Below, in pieces: positions 8,125-16,407 of a DNA stretch of 64,000 nucleotides; positions within the stretch are counted from its first letter, which is position 1, and each line of letters starts with the position of its first letter. The notes below the pieces were generated by a model, which searched no databases, was not told the origin of the DNA, and saw nothing but the letters and a program-made list of their open reading frames with translations. Source of the stretch: Rhizobacter sp964253025 (GTDB lineage: Bacteria > Pseudomonadota > Gammaproteobacteria > Burkholderiales > Burkholderiaceae_C). A program made the position numbers and the translations under genes. Location of the stretch: positions 620,001 to 684,000 of the forward strand of contig NZ_CAXUQC020000001.1 of assembly GCF_964253025.1 (NCBI RefSeq). The letters are read 5' to 3'.

Positions 8125-8798
8125 GCGCGCGGCCTCAGCAGGCGGCCCGCAGCCAGCAGGATCAGCACGCACACCACGGAGATCAGCACGACCAGCACGT
8201 TGGCGCTGGCGTCGTCGCCGGCCTGCACCGCGTCGTGGATGGCCATCGAGAGGGTTTGCGTCTGGCCCGGGATGTTGCCGGCGATCATCAAGGTGGCGCC
8301 GAATTCGCCCATCGCGCGTGCGAAGGCCATGGCGGTGCCCGCGACGATGCCGCGGGAGGCCAGCGGCAAGGTGACGCGCAGGAACACCTTCCACTCGCTG
8401 GCGCCAAGCACGCGAGCGGCCTGCTCCAGTGGCCGGTCCACCGCCTCGAAGGCGGCGCGTGCGGCCTTGAACACCATCGGGAACGCCACCAGCGCCGCGG
8501 CGATCACCGCTCCCTGCCAGGTGAAGATCAGCTGCACGCCGAGCCGTTCGTCGAGGAAGCGGCCGAGGGGCGCATTGCGCCCCAAGGTGACGATGAGGTA
8601 GTAGCCGAGCACGGTCGGCGGCAGCACGAGCGGCAGGGTGAGAAGCGCATCGAGCAGCTCGCGGCCTGGAAAGCGGGTCCGTGCGGTGAGGAACCCGAAC
8701 GCCACGCCGGTCACCAGGGCGAGCAGCGTGGCCCAGCCCGCCACGCGCAGCGTGAGCCACAGCGCGGTGAAGTCGGCTGCGGCCCAGGCTGCCATCAT
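8121..8798 (-). CDS. modB: Molybdate ABC transporter permease ModB
   Basis: The 225-residue inner-membrane permease has about five hydrophobic helices and the EAA-type coupling loop, here EQAARVLGASEWKVFLRVTLPLA. The GEFGATLMIAGNIPGQTQTL stretch is diagnostic of the molybdate permease family. The start is the first of two adjacent ATGs and overlaps the modA stop (ATGA). It lies between modA and modC in a tightly coupled operon. Confidence 0.92.
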   Translation of the reverse strand: MMAAWAAADFTALWLTLRVAGWATLLALVTGVAFGFLTARTRFPGRELLDALLTLPLVLPPTVLGYYLIVTLGRNAPLGRFLDERLGVQLIFTWQGAVIAAALVAFPMVFKAARAAFEAVDRPLEQAARVLGASEWKVFLRVTLPLASRGIVAGTAMAFARAMGEFGATLMIAGNIPGQTQTLSMAIHDAVQAGDDASANVLVVLISVVCVLILLAAGRLLRPRA

Positions 8799-9571
8799 GG
8801 CGCGCCGAAGCCGTGGGCCTGCAACACCGCCGCCGCGGCCGGGCTGGCCAGGTGGCGGATGAAGGCGTCGGCGGTGGCCGCGTCCGCCGCACGGGCCGTG
8901 CGCGCAACCGGATAACGCACTGGCGGATCGGTCGGCACGGTGAGCACGATGCGCACGTGGGCGACGTCGACGAGGGCGTCGCTGCGGTACACGAAGCCGG
9001 CATCCACCTCGCCCCGGCTCACATAGCTGAGCACCTGCCGCACGTTGTCGCCATAGACGAAGCGAGGCTCCAGGTCTGTCCACAACCCCTGGGCTTCCAG
9101 CGCCCGGCGGGTGTAGGCACCCGCGGGCACCACCTTCGGCTGGCCCACGGCAATGCGGCGAACGCGCGGGCCGCGCAGGTCGGCCAGATGCGAGAGCGGC
9201 GCCGCGCGGCCGGCAGGTGCCTGCAGCGGTGCCACGAGCACGAGCGCGTTGCTGGCGAAGTCGCGGCGGGTGCCGCTGGCGACAAGGCCTGCCGCCTCGG
9301 CCCGATCCATGGTGTCACGGTCGGCACTGGCGAACACGTCCACCGGTGCGCCCTGACGCAGCTGCGCGAGCAGGGGACCCGAGCCGGCGAAGTTGAAGCG
9401 CAACGTCGTGCCGGGATGTGCCTGCTCGAACCCCCGGCCGATCTCCCGGAATGCGTTCTGCAGGCTCGCGGCCGCAGAGACGGTGAGCTCGCCTGCACGC
9501 GCGCCGGCCGCCACGCATGTCCCCAGACTGGCGGCGAGGCAGGCGACAATGGTGGCGCGACGAAGTGACAT
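8795..9571 (-). CDS. modA: Molybdate-binding periplasmic protein ModA
   Basis: The 258-residue protein has an N-terminal Sec signal peptide (about residues 1-25, ending near ARA). The mature start ELTVSAAASLQNAFREIG is characteristic of ModA, as are FNFAGSGPLLAQLRQGAPVDVFASAD and the late block SRGEVDAGFVYRSDA. It binds molybdate or tungstate in the periplasm and delivers it to ModBC. It is the first gene of modABC and lies just downstream of a ModE-type operator. Confidence 0.92.
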   Translation of the reverse strand: MSLRRATIVACLAASLGTCVAAGARAGELTVSAAASLQNAFREIGRGFEQAHPGTTLRFNFAGSGPLLAQLRQGAPVDVFASADRDTMDRAEAAGLVASGTRRDFASNALVLVAPLQAPAGRAAPLSHLADLRGPRVRRIAVGQPKVVPAGAYTRRALEAQGLWTDLEPRFVYGDNVRQVLSYVSRGEVDAGFVYRSDALVDVAHVRIVLTVPTDPPVRYPVARTARAADAATADAFIRHLASPAAAAVLQAHGFGAP

Positions 9572-9594
9572 GGAGGACGACGGTGGCGGGTCTT

Positions 9595-9618
9595 CGTTAT
9601 GTAGACGACTATACAACG
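9595..9618. promoter_or_regulatory. ModE-binding site
   Basis: Imperfect 10-bp arms, CGTTATGTAG and CTATACAACG, around ACGA (8 of 10 pairs match) closely follow the CGTTAT...ATAACG operator known for ModE in front of modA in E. coli. The box sits 24 nt upstream of modA and 33 nt upstream of modE and contains TATAGT/TACATA elements on the minus strand that could be the modA -10. Molybdate-loaded ModE should shut off modABC here. Confidence 0.8.
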
Positions 9619-9650
9619 GTGCCATCACCCCTGTGCGCGGGCCGGGCCGC

Positions 9651-10481
9651 ATGACAGGCCGTCGCCGCAGCGCACCCGCCATCGGGCTCGAAGGCACGCT
9701 CTCGTTGCGCCGCGGTGGCCATGTGCTCGGCAGCGCCGACCGCATCGCGCTGCTGGAGGCCATCCGCCACACCGGCTCCATGGTGCAGGCCGCGCGTGAG
9801 GTGGGCATCAGCTACAAGACCGCCTGGGACCGCGTGCAGGACATGAACAATGTCTCCGGCGAGCCGCTGGTGGCGCGTTCGGCCGGGGGCGCGGGCGGCG
9901 GCGGCACGCAGCTCACGCCGGCCGGACTTGCCCTCATCGATGCCTTCCGCCATCTCCAGACCGAGCACACCGCGATGCTGGCCCGCCTGTCTCACACCCT
10001 GGTCGATCCGGAGGGCGCGCTGCGTCTCCTCTCCACGCTCGCGCTCAAGACCAGTGCCCGCAACCAGCTGGCCGGCGTGGTGAGTCGCATCACGCGCGGA
10101 GCGGCTAACGCCGACGTGGTCCTCGCCCTGCCGGGCGGTGTGGACGAAATCGTTGCCCGCATCACCAATGCCTCGGTGGACGATCTGGCGCTCGCCGAGG
10201 GCTCACATGCGGTCGCCCTCGTCAAGGCCTCGGCCGTAGTGGTTCAGTCAACCGTGGAACGCTCCGCCGCACCGACCGACCCCGTGGACAACCAATGGCC
10301 GGTGGCGATCGAACGTCTGCTGGTGGAGGCCGGCAGCGCCGAGCTGCAAGGCCGGCTCCGGGGCGGGCAGAGCATGGTGGCGACCCTCGACCCGGCGGAG
10401 GTGGCGCGCCTGCGACTGGCGGAAGGCGCCGCCGCCCGGTTCGGATTCTCGGCATCCAGCGTGATCCTCGGAGTCGCCTGA
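9651..10481 (+). CDS. modE: Molybdate-responsive regulator ModE
   Basis: The 276-residue protein has a LysR-like winged helix-turn-helix: RIALLEAIRHTGSMVQAAREVGISYKTAWDRVQDMN and GGGTQLTPAGLALI. It is followed by two molbindin (TOBE) repeats, one with TSARNQLAGVVSRITRGAANADVVLALPGG and one less conserved towards the C-terminus. ModE senses molybdate and represses uptake genes while activating Mo-enzyme genes. It is divergent from modABC with a ModE box between. The start at 9651 is preferred because upstream readings lack regulator-like sequence. Confidence 0.92.
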   Translation: MTGRRRSAPAIGLEGTLSLRRGGHVLGSADRIALLEAIRHTGSMVQAAREVGISYKTAWDRVQDMNNVSGEPLVARSAGGAGGGGTQLTPAGLALIDAFRHLQTEHTAMLARLSHTLVDPEGALRLLSTLALKTSARNQLAGVVSRITRGAANADVVLALPGGVDEIVARITNASVDDLALAEGSHAVALVKASAVVVQSTVERSAAPTDPVDNQWPVAIERLLVEAGSAELQGRLRGGQSMVATLDPAEVARLRLAEGAAARFGFSASSVILGVA

Positions 10482-10508
10482 GAAGCCTCGGCATCTGGTC
10501 GCCTCGGA

Positions 10509-10535
10509 TGCGGGCAGGCGCAGCCGCCGCCCGCA
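10509..10535. terminator. Hairpin between modE and the GH62 gene
   Basis: A 7-bp inverted repeat (TGCGGGC and GCCCGCA) lies between convergent genes. It is followed on the plus strand only by ATTCATCA, so it is a weak terminator candidate. Confidence 0.3.
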
Positions 10536-10540
10536 ATTCA

Positions 10541-12061
10541 TCAGCACGGCGAGTTCGTCTGGGTCAGCAACCCCAGGCGGTAGGGAAGCCGGTCGTAGCT
10601 GCCGCCGGCCCCGGGCGCCAGGCCTTGATAGAGGAAGCGCATGTTGCAGACGCTGATCTCGAGGTTCTGGTCGTAGCCGGTCCGCAGGATCTCACCGTGG
10701 CTGATGCCCTGGCTCCACTTGCCGGTGGGGAAGCTCACGTTCGCATCCCCGGCAAACGGGTTGCTTTCCGTGGACGCAGACAGCGCCGACCACGGCCCGC
10801 CGAGGCTGCTGGCGCTGAACGAGCGGAAGTAGCGCCCGCTGCCGCCGATGGCCTCGACGATCATCAGGTACTGGCCGGTCTCACGCACCTTGTAGACCTG
10901 TGGCGCCTCGAACAGCAGATTGCGGTTGCCGTCCTGCAGCGTCACCACCGTGCTGCCGAAGCCGTTCGGAAAGTTGGCGAGCGTGGTCTGGGAGCGATAG
11001 ATCTTCCCGTTGTCGCCGGCCGAGAAGAGATGGCAGTTCACCGCGTCGCAGGCAACGGCGAAGTCGAGCCAGTTGGCACCGGCGCGAATGTCCGCCTGGA
11101 TGTTGGACGGCACGCTGCTGTAGAAGGTGCGCACGGCACTCCACCCGCCGGGGTTGCCGATGTCCGGATTGGTCGAGTAGGCCGCGTTGCCGTTCTGGAA
11201 CACGAGGTACCAGAGACGCGAGGGTGAGTGATAGAACACAAAGGGCGCGGCACGATAGCCTGCGCCGATTCGCGTGCTGTCGAGGAAGTACGGGTTGGCG
11301 GAGCCGGCGTTGCCCCAGTCGGTGAACGAGCGGTACTCGAGTCCCCATCCGTTGCCCTTGGCCTGCGTCGAGAACACGTGCCAGCGACCGTTGTGAAAGA
11401 CCACCGTCGGGTCCTTGAGGGCCACCTCGGGGTGCTGGGCGGACGGTTTGGCCAGCATCAGCGGCGCGCTCGATGACCACCGGAAGCTCGACGGCAACTG
11501 CGCTCCGTCGCCGGGGGGCGGGGTCGTTTCACCGACCGCGACCAGGGCCCAGGTCTGGTTGCGGCCCGAGAAGTCGGTGTACTGCGTGACGTCGCCCCCA
11601 TCGGCCAGCGAGGCGCCCATCACCTCCAGCACCTTGCCGGAGTTGGCGTTGACGAGGCGAACGGCGTTGTTGTCGTTGCCGACCAATCGCCACTGCTGGT
11701 TGGGGGAGTTCCGGTCGGTGAACTGGTTGACCGGTGCGCTGTTGGCGGTGGAGGAATTCCACACATCCACCACCTTGCCGGAGTGCCGGTTTTTCAATCG
11801 GTAGTGGCCGTTGCCGGAGGCGATCAGCTGGAACTGCTGGTTGGTGGCGTCGGTGCGGCTCCATTGACGGAACTCTGCACCATCGTTGGTCAGCCAGTTG
11901 TACAGGTCGAGGGCCTTGCCGCTGTTCCCGTTCACGAGAACGTACCAGGCGTTCGGGTCGACCGTGATGGCGGCGCCAGCGTTGCCGGCGAGTGCCAGCA
12001 TCGCCAGGAATGAAGCGGCGAGGACCGAGGCCACCCGCCGCAGGCGACGAATCGTGTTCAT
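10541..12061 (-). CDS. GH62 alpha-L-arabinofuranosidase with N-terminal ricin-type lectin
   Basis: The 506-residue secreted enzyme has a signal peptide (about residues 1-30, ending GNAGA). A ricin-type beta-trefoil follows (about 35-175) with three QxW-like repeats: NQQFQL, NQQWRL, NQTWAL. After a Pro/Gly linker comes the GH62 domain, with ALKDPTVVFHNGRWHVF carrying the likely catalytic Asp217, GYRAAPFVFYHSPSRLWYLVFQ, CHLFSAGDNGKIYRSQTTLANFPNGF, and LLFEAPQVYK carrying the likely acid Glu. GH62 enzymes remove arabinose side chains from arabinoxylan. Its start is 28 nt from the end of the xylanase gene on the same strand, so they probably share a transcript. Confidence 0.9.
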   Translation of the reverse strand: MNTIRRLRRVASVLAASFLAMLALAGNAGAAITVDPNAWYVLVNGNSGKALDLYNWLTNDGAEFRQWSRTDATNQQFQLIASGNGHYRLKNRHSGKVVDVWNSSTANSAPVNQFTDRNSPNQQWRLVGNDNNAVRLVNANSGKVLEVMGASLADGGDVTQYTDFSGRNQTWALVAVGETTPPPGDGAQLPSSFRWSSSAPLMLAKPSAQHPEVALKDPTVVFHNGRWHVFSTQAKGNGWGLEYRSFTDWGNAGSANPYFLDSTRIGAGYRAAPFVFYHSPSRLWYLVFQNGNAAYSTNPDIGNPGGWSAVRTFYSSVPSNIQADIRAGANWLDFAVACDAVNCHLFSAGDNGKIYRSQTTLANFPNGFGSTVVTLQDGNRNLLFEAPQVYKVRETGQYLMIVEAIGGSGRYFRSFSASSLGGPWSALSASTESNPFAGDANVSFPTGKWSQGISHGEILRTGYDQNLEISVCNMRFLYQGLAPGAGGSYDRLPYRLGLLTQTNSPC

Positions 12062-12088
12062 GAGCAGTGTCTCCAGGAAGGGGTGGAA

Positions 12089-13417
12089 TCAGAGGTCACC
12101 GAAACCGATGGCGCCATTGCAATGAAGCCATTCGCTTCGCCCACTGCCGCCGCCGCAGGCCCCGTTCTGCCAGACGCCGGTGTTGTAGGTCTGCGCCTCC
12201 GCTTGACGGACGGAGCCGTTGACGCTCAGGTAGTCGATCTGCACGTCCCGACCGCTCGCGTCGTTGGTGAACTCGATGACAGAGCCACCCGAGGACGTCG
12301 TCGAGACGGTGTAGGTGGACATCGTCGTGCCGAGCGTCCAGGTTCGCACGGCGGTGCCACCGATGCGCAGGGTGACGCTTTCCTGGCCGCTCGTGCCTCG
12401 CGCACGAACGGCGATCGTCTTGCCGGGGCCGGTTCCACCGCCGCCGATGGTGGTGGTGCGCACGTAGTTCTTGAGCCAGCCCATGGCGGGACGCTCGCTG
12501 CCGTCACGCCGCACGAGGTGGGTCCCCGCCTCCCAGGTCGTGCCCTCGATGTACCCCCAGAGCGTCACGCCCGCCACGTTCGGATGCGTCCAGAGAATGG
12601 GAAACTTCTGCTGGTAGCGCTGCAGCTGCACCGAATCGCTGCCGGTCATGTCGAGCTCCGACACATGGACCGGCAGGCCCGTCTGGGCAAGGGAATCGAG
12701 GTGATTGCGCATGGTTGTCGTGCTGACGTTGTCCATGCTGAAGAAGTGCGACTGGATGCCGATGCCGTCCACCAGCCCGCGCGCCTTGAGCACGTTGATG
12801 ATCTGCTTGTACGTGGTGAGGCGCGTCGGGTTGTCAATGATCCCGTACTCGTTGATCAGCAGCTTGGCGTTGGGGCAGTGCTGGCGCGCCTTCTGGAAGG
12901 ACCACACCACCCAGTCCCAGCCGGTGGCACCCGCGCCACCCAAGGCGTTGCGGTAGCCGGCGGGCGCGCTGATGGGTTCGTTCACCACGTCGATGTACTG
13001 CGTCTGCGGATAGCGTTGGCAGTACAGGCGCATGAACTCCTCGACTTCGTAGGCCTGCTGATCCGCCGGAAGGGCGCCGATCCATCGTGGTGCCTGGTTG
13101 CCCCAGACGAAGGTGTGCTGCTTGAACATGAAGCCGCTCGCCCGCGCGTGGTTGTAGGCCATGTCGAGCGAGGCCCAGTTCATCTGGTTGCGATTCGGTT
13201 CCACCGCATCCCACTTGCCCGAGTTCTCCGGCGTGACCTGGTTCCAGTAGGCGTTGAAGCTGGACGGCACGTTGCCGGCGATGACGTTGCCCAGGTACTT
13301 GGGCTTGCCGACGGCGATCTGCGCCTGGGCGCCCGAACTCGCGGCAAGGGCAGACAGGGTGGCCAGGGTGCAGGCCAAGGCCCGGACCAGCGTCCGGCAG
13401 GTTCCAACGGTCGTCAT
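12089..13417 (-). CDS. GH10 endo-1,4-beta-xylanase with C-terminal CBM60-like module
   Basis: The 442-residue protein has a signal peptide (about 1-32) and a GH10 catalytic domain. The acid/base is Glu147 in DVVNEP and the nucleophile Glu254 in HVSELD; WDAVEPNRNQMNW and HTFVWGNQAPRW are also typical. After a GGGGTGPG linker the last 100 residues (KTIAVRARGTSGQESVTLRI to CNGAIGFGDL) match the calcium-dependent xylan-binding CBM60 type, with two Cys and RSEWLHC near the end. It cuts the xylan backbone outside the cell. A strong GGAG site precedes the ATG at 13417. Confidence 0.93.
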   Translation of the reverse strand: MTTVGTCRTLVRALACTLATLSALAASSGAQAQIAVGKPKYLGNVIAGNVPSSFNAYWNQVTPENSGKWDAVEPNRNQMNWASLDMAYNHARASGFMFKQHTFVWGNQAPRWIGALPADQQAYEVEEFMRLYCQRYPQTQYIDVVNEPISAPAGYRNALGGAGATGWDWVVWSFQKARQHCPNAKLLINEYGIIDNPTRLTTYKQIINVLKARGLVDGIGIQSHFFSMDNVSTTTMRNHLDSLAQTGLPVHVSELDMTGSDSVQLQRYQQKFPILWTHPNVAGVTLWGYIEGTTWEAGTHLVRRDGSERPAMGWLKNYVRTTTIGGGGTGPGKTIAVRARGTSGQESVTLRIGGTAVRTWTLGTTMSTYTVSTTSSGGSVIEFTNDASGRDVQIDYLSVNGSVRQAEAQTYNTGVWQNGACGGGSGRSEWLHCNGAIGFGDL

Positions 13418-13490
13418 GGGTCGATCTCCTCGAATGGGGTGCTGGACGGACGGACGTGCGGCCCGGCTGCCTCTGGTGGGCCGTGCCAGC

Positions 13491-13524
13491 GGAATGAAAG
13501 AAGGGTGCCGCGTGTGCAGCACCC
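13491..13524 (-). terminator. Candidate intrinsic terminator after the PETase-like gene
   Basis: On the minus strand a GGGTGC/GCACCC stem with a 10-nt loop is followed by TTCTTTCATT. It would stop transcription coming from the esterase gene before the xylanase gene. The stem is only 6 bp, so it may be partial. Confidence 0.4.
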
Positions 13525-13546
13525 CTGCGGAAGGCCGTTCAACGGC

Positions 13547-14407
13547 TCAGTTGCAGCGCGAACTCTTGTAGTCGGACACGCGCAGCGAGTACGGGTTGCC
13601 GCAGGCCTCCGCCGTGAAGCGGGTGTCGTTGTCCATGAAGCGCTTCATCCAGGCCACGCCCTTGGCGCCGATGATGTTCTTGTCGGTGTTGATCGAGTTG
13701 GCGCAGTAATGGGTGCCACCCGTCATCTCCATGTAGGCCTTGGTCGAGTTGAGCGACATGTAGAACGGCCCGGCGTGCAGGTAGGTCGGCGCGATGACGT
13801 CCGCCTGGCAGGCGATGATCAACGTGGGCGTGGACACCGAGCCGAACAGGCTGTCGTTGTTCCATGGTGCGAACGGAATCGAGGCCTTGATGGACGGACG
13901 TGTGCGGGTCGACACCAGCGACCCGCCGCCCCCCATCGACCAGCCCATCACGCCCATGCGGGAGGCGTCGACCTTGCCGTAGATCGGGTTGCCTGGTGTG
14001 TTGCCCAGGGCCGCGAGCTGGTCGAGCGCGGCCAGTTGCTGGCGCGAGCGCGAGTCGGGTTGATCCGCCGTCGTGAACGTGTCGATGGTCATCACGACGA
14101 AGCCCCACGAGGCCAGGCGCGGCCCCCACCAGTTGACGTCGGACTGGTAGGCAGTGAAGCCGGGGACCACGACGATCGCGCCGACGGTCCCGCCCGCGTT
14201 GGTGGGGTAGTACACCGTGCCTGCGCGGTAACCGCTCGGTCGGCTCACGGTGAACTGGCTGAATGCCATGGGGCCCCGGTCAGCTGCGAGCGAGAGCGAG
14301 GTCGGCGCAGGGCCGCGCTCGAAGGGGTTGGACTGCGCGACGGTTGCGGTCGACGCGGCAACGGCAACGGTCGCGAGGAGGGCTTGAACCCAGCGGGTCA
14401 GTGTCAT
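13547..14407 (-). CDS. PETase-like secreted polyester hydrolase
   Basis: The 286-residue alpha/beta hydrolase has a Sec signal (about 1-25, ending VAQS) and mature start NPFERGPAPT, as in Ideonella PETase. The catalytic triad is Ser157 (GWSMGGGGSL), Asp203 (QADVIAP) and His233 (GGTHYCANS). Cys200 and Cys235 match the extra disulfide of type II PETases, and Cys269/Cys285 the terminal one; the loop after His233 has the extended type II length. Compared with Ideonella PETase, the Trp before the catalytic Ser is kept, the Ser after the catalytic His is Tyr234, and the oxyanion-hole Tyr is Phe84. Natural substrates could be cutin, suberin or other polyesters; PET activity is unproven. It sits between an AraC regulator and xylanases. 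Confidence 0.88.
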   Translation of the reverse strand: MTLTRWVQALLATVAVAASTATVAQSNPFERGPAPTSLSLAADRGPMAFSQFTVSRPSGYRAGTVYYPTNAGGTVGAIVVVPGFTAYQSDVNWWGPRLASWGFVVMTIDTFTTADQPDSRSRQQLAALDQLAALGNTPGNPIYGKVDASRMGVMGWSMGGGGSLVSTRTRPSIKASIPFAPWNNDSLFGSVSTPTLIIACQADVIAPTYLHAGPFYMSLNSTKAYMEMTGGTHYCANSINTDKNIIGAKGVAWMKRFMDNDTRFTAEACGNPYSLRVSDYKSSRCN

Positions 14408-14678
14408 GAGAGTCTCCGGTCTTGTTGTGGTGAGTGCTGCGGATGCGCCGCGCACCGTCCGTCCGTCGAGCCACGCCTTTGGCGCACGTGGCGCACTCCG
14501 ACGGGCGCTTGGAGGCGGCACTTCCCATGGTGGTCGCCTGCACCGGCCACGGCATCGGAGCTATCCCCGCACGGCTTCGAGATATCCCGCGACGACGATC
14601 TGTGCTATGGCGCGCGGCGTTCGGGGCCGGCCACGATGGAAGAGGAGGCACCGCTCCGCACGGGCGGCGGCTCATGCC

Positions 14679-15554
14679 TCACCCGGCGTGACGCGGCTTG
14701 CTCGTGACCTCGGGCAGGAAGACGCGAACCCTGCCGGGATCTCGGCTGGCTGAGGGAGTGCGTCCGTACCAGCGCTGGTAGGCGCTCGACAGCTGCGAGG
14801 CGCCTGCAAAGCCCGCGTCGAGGGCCAGTTCGGTGATCGAGCGGCGCGTGAACAAGGCAGAGAACACCGAGCGCTGCTTGAGCCAACCCGCGTAGTCGCG
14901 CAGGCTGATGCCCATGTCGGCCGAGAACCTGCGTGACAGCCAGTCGGCCGAGCACCCCACCAGCGCCGCGAGTTCGGCCGAGGTGGCCTCCGGATGTTCG
15001 TTCAGGCGGGCGAGCACGATCGACAGGCGCGGATCGGGCGTGCCGATCGGGGGCAGGTAGTCGGGCACCAGCGTGAGCAGTTCATTGAAGACAGCTTCCA
15101 CGTGGCGAACCCCCATCGCGCCGCGGTAGGCGCAGGCGAAGTCCTCGCTGAAGGGACGGAACGGCTCGGGGGGCAGTGCCATCGCCCCCGGCGGGTTGAG
15201 GGCGCGAAACTGCGGGAAGGCGCGGTGCAGGGGCTGCACGTTGAAGCTCAGCAGCGGAGGCGCCCGGTTCACCAGGCGGCGCGCCACCATCGAGGCGACG
15301 GCAATGACGCGCCCGGTGACCACGCGACCGTCGCGGAGTTCGACCTCCATCGTGCGCGGCCCGGGCGACACCAGCAACACCGCGGCGGGGCGGCGCGTCC
15401 AGGTTGATGGCGGCCTGGGGACGGTCTGCAGGAAGCCGTGGTGGCCCAGCACGTAGATGTTCTCGAGCAGGGCCTCGGTCGATGACGGGGACGGCGTCGT
15501 CGATGTGTGCGTGCCGACGCGGGAGGTCGGGTCTTCAGCGGTGGGCAAGGGCAT
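14679..15554 (-). CDS. AraC-family transcriptional regulator
   Basis: The 291-residue protein has a C-terminal AraC DNA-binding domain: TSAELAALVGCSADWLSRRFSADMGISLRDYAGWLK is the first helix-turn-helix and SITELALDAGFAGASQLSSAYQRWYGRTPS the second. The N-terminal 170 residues are a poorly conserved sensory part with VLLVSPGPRTMEVELRDG near its start. The gene lies directly upstream of, and on the same strand as, the PETase-like gene (271-nt gap), which makes it a candidate activator of the secreted-enzyme cluster. The inducer is unknown. Confidence 0.88.
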   Translation of the reverse strand: MPLPTAEDPTSRVGTHTSTTPSPSSTEALLENIYVLGHHGFLQTVPRPPSTWTRRPAAVLLVSPGPRTMEVELRDGRVVTGRVIAVASMVARRLVNRAPPLLSFNVQPLHRAFPQFRALNPPGAMALPPEPFRPFSEDFACAYRGAMGVRHVEAVFNELLTLVPDYLPPIGTPDPRLSIVLARLNEHPEATSAELAALVGCSADWLSRRFSADMGISLRDYAGWLKQRSVFSALFTRRSITELALDAGFAGASQLSSAYQRWYGRTPSASRDPGRVRVFLPEVTSKPRHAG

Positions 15555-15789
15555 GCGGCGTCTCCTGTGTCGACCTGGCGCTGCATGAAGAAGGCTGCGC
15601 CGATTGCGTCCGGCGTACGCCTGATGACCGACGATTCACCTGTTGGTCGAACCTCCGTCGGGCGCCACCTCGCATGGAAGCTGCCGATCGTCACGAGTGA
15701 TCGGGTGTGGCGCCATCCGGGGATGCGAGCCCCCTTTCCGCACAAGGGCCGGCATGGCGGCCTCTCGCCCGCCGCCCACCGGCGGGTCG

Positions 15790-16392
15790 TCAAGCCGGGC
15801 AGCGCCCGTCCCGCGCGGACTGGCCGATCCGCTCGGCCAGGGCCATCACGGCCCGGCGGTGGGCGTCGGCGAGGGCGAGCGCGTCGCCCGTGCCGGCGCT
15901 CTCGCGCAATGTCACTCGGCAGGCAAATCCGGCGGGCGCCATCGACCAGCCGGCCTCGAGCCAGGCGCCCTGACCCGCGAGCGTTTCGAATCGCTGCACG
16001 TCCAGCCGCACGCGCACCGGGCTCGTGGCGGGTGCCGGCACGGTTCGGGCGTCGATGGCACCGGTGCGTTGCCTGAGCGCCTCGAGCAGCGCACCGCGCA
16101 GTTCATCGCGCAGCGGCGCCACCCAGCGCTCCTGCTCGAGCACGCGCAGGCTGCCGTCGGGCAGGCGCACCACCCACTGGGGTTGATCCACCCCGGCCGG
16201 CACCGTCACGGGCCCGAGGTCGACGACCCAGGGCGTGGCGGCCGCGGGCGACGAGGCGGCAGGCGCCGCGGCCGGGAGGGCGGCCAGGCTGTGGAACCGC
16301 GCGGGTTGGGTGCTGGAACAAGCGGCCATCAGGCAGGCGGCGCCCGTTGCGAGGGCGCGGGCCAGGGCGGTGGGGAGCAGTCGACGGACCAT
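15790..16392 (-). CDS. pqiC: PqiC-family outer-membrane lipoprotein
   Basis: The 200-residue protein has a lipoprotein signal with lipobox MAAC (Cys25) and the fold of ABC-type transport auxiliary lipoproteins (DUF330). The strand pattern includes WVVDLGPVTVPAGVDQPQWVVRLPDGSLRVLEQERWVAPLRDELRGAL. In E. coli PqiC anchors the MCE protein PqiB to the outer membrane. Here it is the last gene of the pqiA1-pqiA2-pqiB-pqiC group, starting 15 nt after pqiB. Confidence 0.82.
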   Translation of the reverse strand: MVRRLLPTALARALATGAACLMAACSSTQPARFHSLAALPAAAPAASSPAAATPWVVDLGPVTVPAGVDQPQWVVRLPDGSLRVLEQERWVAPLRDELRGALLEALRQRTGAIDARTVPAPATSPVRVRLDVQRFETLAGQGAWLEAGWSMAPAGFACRVTLRESAGTGDALALADAHRRAVMALAERIGQSARDGRCPA

Positions 16393-16407
16393 GGGATGGC
16401 TTTCCGT

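Noticed and set aside
12083..14707. Long open frame on the plus strand opposite the xylanase and PETase-like genes
   Set aside because: It is an antisense reading in GC-rich DNA, with Arg/Gly/Val/His-heavy low-quality composition and no domain.
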